Positions 8,801-11,154 of a stretch of 11,154 bases of DNA are shown here, in pieces. The translations under genes were made by a program, and so were the position numbers. The notes beneath the pieces are model-generated. The model did no database searches, had not been told where the DNA came from, and worked only from the letters and a program-made list of their open reading frames with translations. Positions within the stretch are counted from its first letter, which is position 1. Each line of letters starts with the position of its first letter. Source of the DNA: Tieghemiomyces parasiticus (lineage: Eukaryota; Kickxellomycota; Dimargaritomycetes; Dimargaritales; Dimargaritaceae). Location of the stretch: NCBI GenBank assembly GCA_027575765.1, contig JANBPT010001299.1:1-11154 (forward strand), read 5' to 3'.

Positions 8801-11154
8801 GGTATCGATACCTTCGAGAGCCGAGTGGCGCTGGTAACGCTGGCTCCCGTGGAGGCCGCAGCCGGTGTCGTTTTTGCTGTGGAGTTGCCGGCCGATTCCA
8901 CCGCAGGCTCTGCGACCGGCGCTGCAGGTTCAGCCGCTACCGAGGTGGGAAGTTCGGGGCGTAGGTGACCAAGGGAATTCGACAGGTCAATGAGGATCGT
9001 GCGAAGGACCTCCAGCTGTTCTTCCTTCTCAGCCACCTGACTTGTCGTAAACGAGTCGTTAGATTGGCCGCTCACCGAGCGCATATCATCCGCGCGGCCG
9101 GGGACCACAACGACTGGTGGGATCTTGGCTGTGCCGTCAGTGGGCCGCCACACTGGTGAGCGAAGCATGGCGTCCTGGGAACCTGTAGAGTGCGGCGGAA
9201 TGGCTGACGAGGTGGACCGACGGGAAGCAAGATCACTGACCGTGGGCCGGGTGACGCGTTCAATCTGCTCGGCAGTGGTGGTCCGTTTCATGCGGGAACT
9301 GGTCGTACTGCTAGATAAGGGCCCGGCAGAGGGATCGGAAGCGCCGGTGACAGCCGGCTCAGTTGCAATGGTGGCTACTGGAGAGCGGGGTGAACCGGTG
9401 AGGGACCGGATACGCTCAATGGAGCGGGTAAGGGTGGAAGCACGGGGGCTGCCCGTGGCGGACACCTTCGATTTGGACGATTTGACACTGGTTCCCAATT
9501 GATGGGACTCGGTACGAGCCAACACTGGGACGGGTGGCGATTGAGCAGTTGGGGAGCCCTGTGTAGAGACGGAGATAACCGCGGGAGGGATTGCCGCCAT
9601 GGGCGCATCACCCGGCGGGTCAACCGCGACTGCGGGCATCGATACGTTAGGAGTTGCGTGCAGCTCGGCCTGTTGTACCGTCTTGTCCTGCCGTGAGCTG
9701 CCGGTTGTGAGGACCGCGGTCTGCGTGGGTGTAACCGTAGCAGCTGCTCCCCGATCGAGATTGAGGCTGGAGATAGAGAGACGCATGGCTTTTTGAGCCG
9801 CGACCGACGCTGTGGTCGACTGTCTTTGAGACGTCGTCCTTGATTCCCGCAGACGCGCCTCGCCCACGTCGCCCACACTAGGTGAGGATGACTTGGGTGA
9901 GGATTTGGCGGAAGGCGTTTTGGATGAAGACCGGACAAACGATACTACGGAAGCACAAAGTAATGAAGCCTTGGATTGGATGGGTTTAACCGCAGTCTCA
10001 ACCACAGCGACCTCCGTTGGCAACGGAGACCCCGGGGCCTCAGCTTGAATGACTGGCACGACAGGTGAGGCATGAATAAAAGGCACTTTGGTAACTACGA
10101 CGGCCGAGGCGGGCTGCTGCGAAATGACTTCGGCTGCGGGGGACACTAACGGAGACGTGTGCCTGCTTGCCTGATGTTGGGCGGGTGCACAAGCCGATAC
10201 CAAAGGGGATGTCTGAGCAGTCGTCACCTTAGAAGCCCTGCCCGACCGCGGGTTACTAGTGGAAAGAGGCAAGGAGGGCTGGATCATGGCAATCTCGGTT
10301 TCCTGCATCGCTATCGGGGCTGGCGAAGATGGCTGCGAGGTGCGTCGACTTACTTTAACAACTACCGGGGATTGGGAGTGGACGAGTGGTGAAGGCCGGG
10401 CAGTGGCTACCTTGGAGGCGCCAACAGACACCTGGGCAGGCTGAGTAATAGGATCCACAAAGCTCACGCCAGCAGCGGGTGATGAAATAATCTCCGCCCC
10501 ACCGGTAGCGGTTTCGACAGAAGGTATACCCTCTATTGACTGAAGCGCTAGCGAAGTTAGCCCGGAATCACGACGTGAATTCTCTTTACGGGCGATTAGG
10601 GTGGGTGTAGGTCGGTTTGAGCCCTTGCTAGAAGCCTTCGGGGATGGCTGGGCAGTCAATCCGTGCGAAACGTGCTGCGTAGAGTGAACAGGCGAGGGTT
10701 GAGCAGTTGGGATTCGGGAGCGGACGACCGATGGCTCGGTCATGGGCTCGATTACAGGCGACACAGCTACCGAGGTCCGACGCGACGGGGTGGCGCTAGC
10801 CTGCCCAACCACAACTGGAGACGGCTGCGCCGTATCGATCCGAGACACGGCTGCTGGGTCTACCAGACTGGCCCTCGATCGGACGGCGCTGGTTTGCGCC
10901 GGAGGTACGACCTCAACCATTTCGGCATCTTCTACAGCCTGGCCTCCAGTGGCCCCAGCGGCGGCCAGAGCGGGTGATGGCTGGGCGGAGACCAGGGGAC
11001 TGGCGGCGTCAGTCGCCACAACGGCAGGCGACGGTACCTTGGAGGTATGGTGCGACGAGAACCGATGAGCGGAAAGCGCTGGTGAGTTGCGCGTAGACGG
11101 TACGCGGGATTTGGCTGCTGGGACGGCCAAAGTGGTCCGGGACGCGTGTAGGCT
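5827..11154 (-). CDS. Very large disordered protein with C-terminal UBA domain (5' partial)
   Basis: The frame is open from the right edge to TGA for 1775 residues, and the true start lies outside the window. Residues below are numbered from the codon at 11130, with eight more upstream. No whole-protein homologue was recognised. Only the C-terminus is a clear domain: about 1728-1762 is a UBA fold with the MGY loop (1735-1737) and a final GDLEVAVQRLL helix, which in other proteins binds ubiquitin. The rest is Ser/Pro/Ala/Thr/Val-rich and probably disordered. Landmarks are TAQPSP and SRRTS repeats (about 7-360), a leucine heptad segment (699-723), an Ala-rich helix (about 856-890), a two-helix heptad segment (1140-1187), a poly-Ser run, acidic VVEV repeats (about 1366-1440), and R-I-x-I-P-V-Q motifs at 1504 and 1678. 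Many SP sites and RRxS motifs suggest heavy phosphorylation. It is probably a ubiquitin-linked scaffold, but that function is inference. The long open frame and the UBA domain support a real gene. Confidence 0.82.
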   Translation of the reverse strand, partial: SLHASRTTLAVPAAKSRVPSTRNSPALSAHRFSSHHTSKVPSPAVVATDAASPLVSAQPSPALAAAGATGGQAVEDAEMVEVVPPAQTSAVRSRASLVDPAAVSRIDTAQPSPVVVGQASATPSRRTSVAVSPVIEPMTEPSVVRSRIPTAQPSPVHSTQHVSHGLTAQPSPKASSKGSNRPTPTLIARKENSRRDSGLTSLALQSIEGIPSVETATGGAEIISSPAAGVSFVDPITQPAQVSVGASKVATARPSPLVHSQSPVVVKVSRRTSQPSSPAPIAMQETEIAMIQPSLPLSTSNPRSGRASKVTTAQTSPLVSACAPAQHQASRHTSPLVSPAAEVISQQPASAVVVTKVPFIHASPVVPVIQAEAPGSPLPTEVAVVETAVKPIQSKASLLCASVVSFVRSSSKTPSAKSSPKSSSPSVGDVGEARLRESRTTSQRQSTTASVAAQKAMRLSISSLNLDRGAAATVTPTQTAVLTTGSSRQDKTVQQAELHATPNVSMPAVAVDPPGDAPMAAIPPAVISVSTQGSPTAQSPPVPVLARTESHQLGTSVKSSKSKVSATGSPRASTLTRSIERIRSLTGSPRSPVATIATEPAVTGASDPSAGPLSSSTTSSRMKRTTTAEQIERVTRPTVSDLASRRSTSSAIPPHSTGSQDAMLRSPVWRPTDGTAKIPPVVVVPGRADDMRSVSGQSNDSFTTSQVAEKEEQLEVLRTILIDLSNSLGHLRPELPTSVAAEPAAPVAEPAVESAGNSTAKTTPAAASTGASVTSATRLSKVSIPTRGRAVLTEGDTPVAPVPVAASSSGSLNRSRLTLPSVKVISPGGSIVATSREASSASSPSPRPSSAANLSAPVDPVPADEAISQAVATAEAALATVAAITSAIKEASAATASSMATSPGTETPRSRDTYARAVATTLPVSASVSQGDSSVSFTGKYTKASMFVEAEPPAAERNSATDINDDLAHAAGVPLPMSQSGSFMSVQGTYVTRRSAEPSPVLLATQSSKETTPAEASTPRELTPPVLPTITETVEVVKEETTNVVEEPAGTPPQVQQAVLVESPKGAVETILEATQEEVVELEAEPKSATPPTVTAPAQTVTGTPAPSPTPGQPTPGVSLPTVLITPVATELYGDYLNDPLAAPLVVDEMVTQLHEVTDTLNQLIEEHPQIADEIGGVIRKVHEAVILSIDHVTRSSRAPSSAPTVAASSLGTPSRRQSHFPSAVPVVPAVAVAAPPNIVVTPAPPTAPAAEADASKSHCSSSSSSSSAKSHTTVAQHHKPKVAAHLLSSVRVEHGSFVDPHAQSGGPRQDDATPDPVPSAPASNPEPEIVMVAVVTEEVATTSAPQPPVPAESASTQSGAEAAIVVASVAESKSSVVEVASEMDVNEAAQTKSFVVEVAASEADPVEPAVVRVVENVIEVDPPVVEVVTEAIVEEPAVVEPRTEPSTVPPAMSRLASYSAFPTSPRGSVTGSMPSLTSDSSCSSPRPDGHFYAKTPSPVLERPLTSHHASRISIPVQQFGSPPEEVHVKHTPDESSPPYLACHEFSHASDSMFGSGAAPPFSTSQHFPPSFSDFAPINSPFSFHQSTGEHATGLGHGSFFATSAGARRSHGGGMGSMSFSEALPPRGTSQNRRGGYTYQRATTAAVDATGQHHLHTHIHQASWHHTGNARTSTGHPGGFPTSTGRIRIPVQFNGSPAGAARSSGSSSSASSPPPSPPPANRSAVDEAVQRELHENTKRLLAMGYTDYYYLQTILRQSGGDLEVAVQRLLHLNSQ
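5844..5988 (-). other. UBA domain-coding segment
   Basis: This segment encodes residues about 1715-1762 of the large protein. It begins with an acidic helix containing VDEAVQRELHE, followed by the three-helix UBA core: NTKRLLAMGYTDYYYLQ, then TILRQSGGDLEVAVQRLL. The MG[FY] loop and the GD-x-E-x-AV-x-x-LL third helix are family hallmarks. It lies only a few residues from the stop, the usual terminal placement in ubiquitin adaptors. Confidence 0.8.
6922..7035 (-). repeat. Tandem VVEV acidic repeat in the UBA protein
   Basis: Two adjacent copies, KSSVVEVASEMD (from residue 1366) and KSFVVEVAASEAD (from 1385), are 19 residues (57 bp) apart. Looser VVEN, VVEV and VVEP echoes follow to about residue 1440. 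The DNA of the two copies has diverged at many third positions, so this is an old duplication. Confidence 0.6.
7351..7376 (-). repeat. Poly-serine tract
   Basis: Eight consecutive serines are encoded with mixed TCC/TCT/TCG/TCA codons within a His/Cys/Ser/Lys-rich patch of the large protein. The codon mix argues for protein-level composition bias over a recently expanded microsatellite. Confidence 0.6.
10054..11112 (-). repeat. Diverged array of S[KR][VI]-x-TAQPSP-[LV]V / SRRTS repeats
   Basis: The first 360 visible residues of the large protein hold at least seven variants of S-[KR]-[VI]-x-T-A-Q-P-S-P-[LV]. Their cores fall near residues 49, 100, 142, 159, 243, 304 and 353. Three of them continue into a second element, S-R-[RH]-T-S-x(3)-S-P, near residues 116, 261 and 322. 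Two are preceded by S-[LF]-V-D-P. Spacing is irregular. At DNA level the plus strand shows recurrent ACCTTGGAGGC-like and GGCTGGGCAGT-like words. The frame is kept throughout, so these are coding repeats under protein-level constraint. Confidence 0.65.

Overview
The window looks like nuclear DNA of a fungus. It is GC-rich, with long open frames that need no internal introns, CT-rich leaders before the start codons, AATAAA-type 3' signals, a eukaryotic cytosolic-type leucyl-tRNA synthetase and a PalC-like BRO1-domain protein. PalC is known from the fungal ambient-pH (Pal/Rim) pathway. The sparse introns, high GC and an apparent lack of close resemblance to ascomycete or basidiomycete sequences I can recall suggest an early-diverging lineage, but that placement is inference. 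No prokaryotic, viral, transposon, tRNA, rRNA or CRISPR signal was found.

Layout: (1) 150-824, minus strand: the first coding exon of a PalC-like BRO1-domain gene. It ends at a probable 5' splice site, and the rest lies off the left edge. (2) 825-2090: a divergent intergenic/promoter region. Next to the synthetase it carries a Gcn4/CPC1-type TGAGTCA element and a 10-bp palindrome made of two opposed CCAAT boxes, followed by a CT-rich leader. (3) 2091-5426, plus strand: a complete, intronless cytosolic leucyl-tRNA synthetase of 1111 residues with all class I and editing signatures. (4) 5427-5826: a tail-to-tail 3' region with an imperfect hairpin and one AATAAA on each strand, about 40 nt apart. 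(5) 5827-11154, minus strand: a very large, mostly disordered Ser/Pro/Ala/Val-rich protein, open through the right edge (at least 1775 residues). It has a C-terminal UBA domain, two R-I-x-I-P-V-Q motifs, short predicted coiled coils and a diverged array of TAQPSP / SRRTS repeats.

These are independent eukaryotic genes, not an operon. The synthetase supplies Leu-tRNA, and its promoter elements fit general amino-acid control. The BRO1 protein belongs to ESCRT-linked pH sensing. The large protein looks like an uncharacterised ubiquitin-binding, phosphorylation-rich scaffold and is the most novel item here. Any link between it and the BRO1 gene through ubiquitin/ESCRT biology is speculation.
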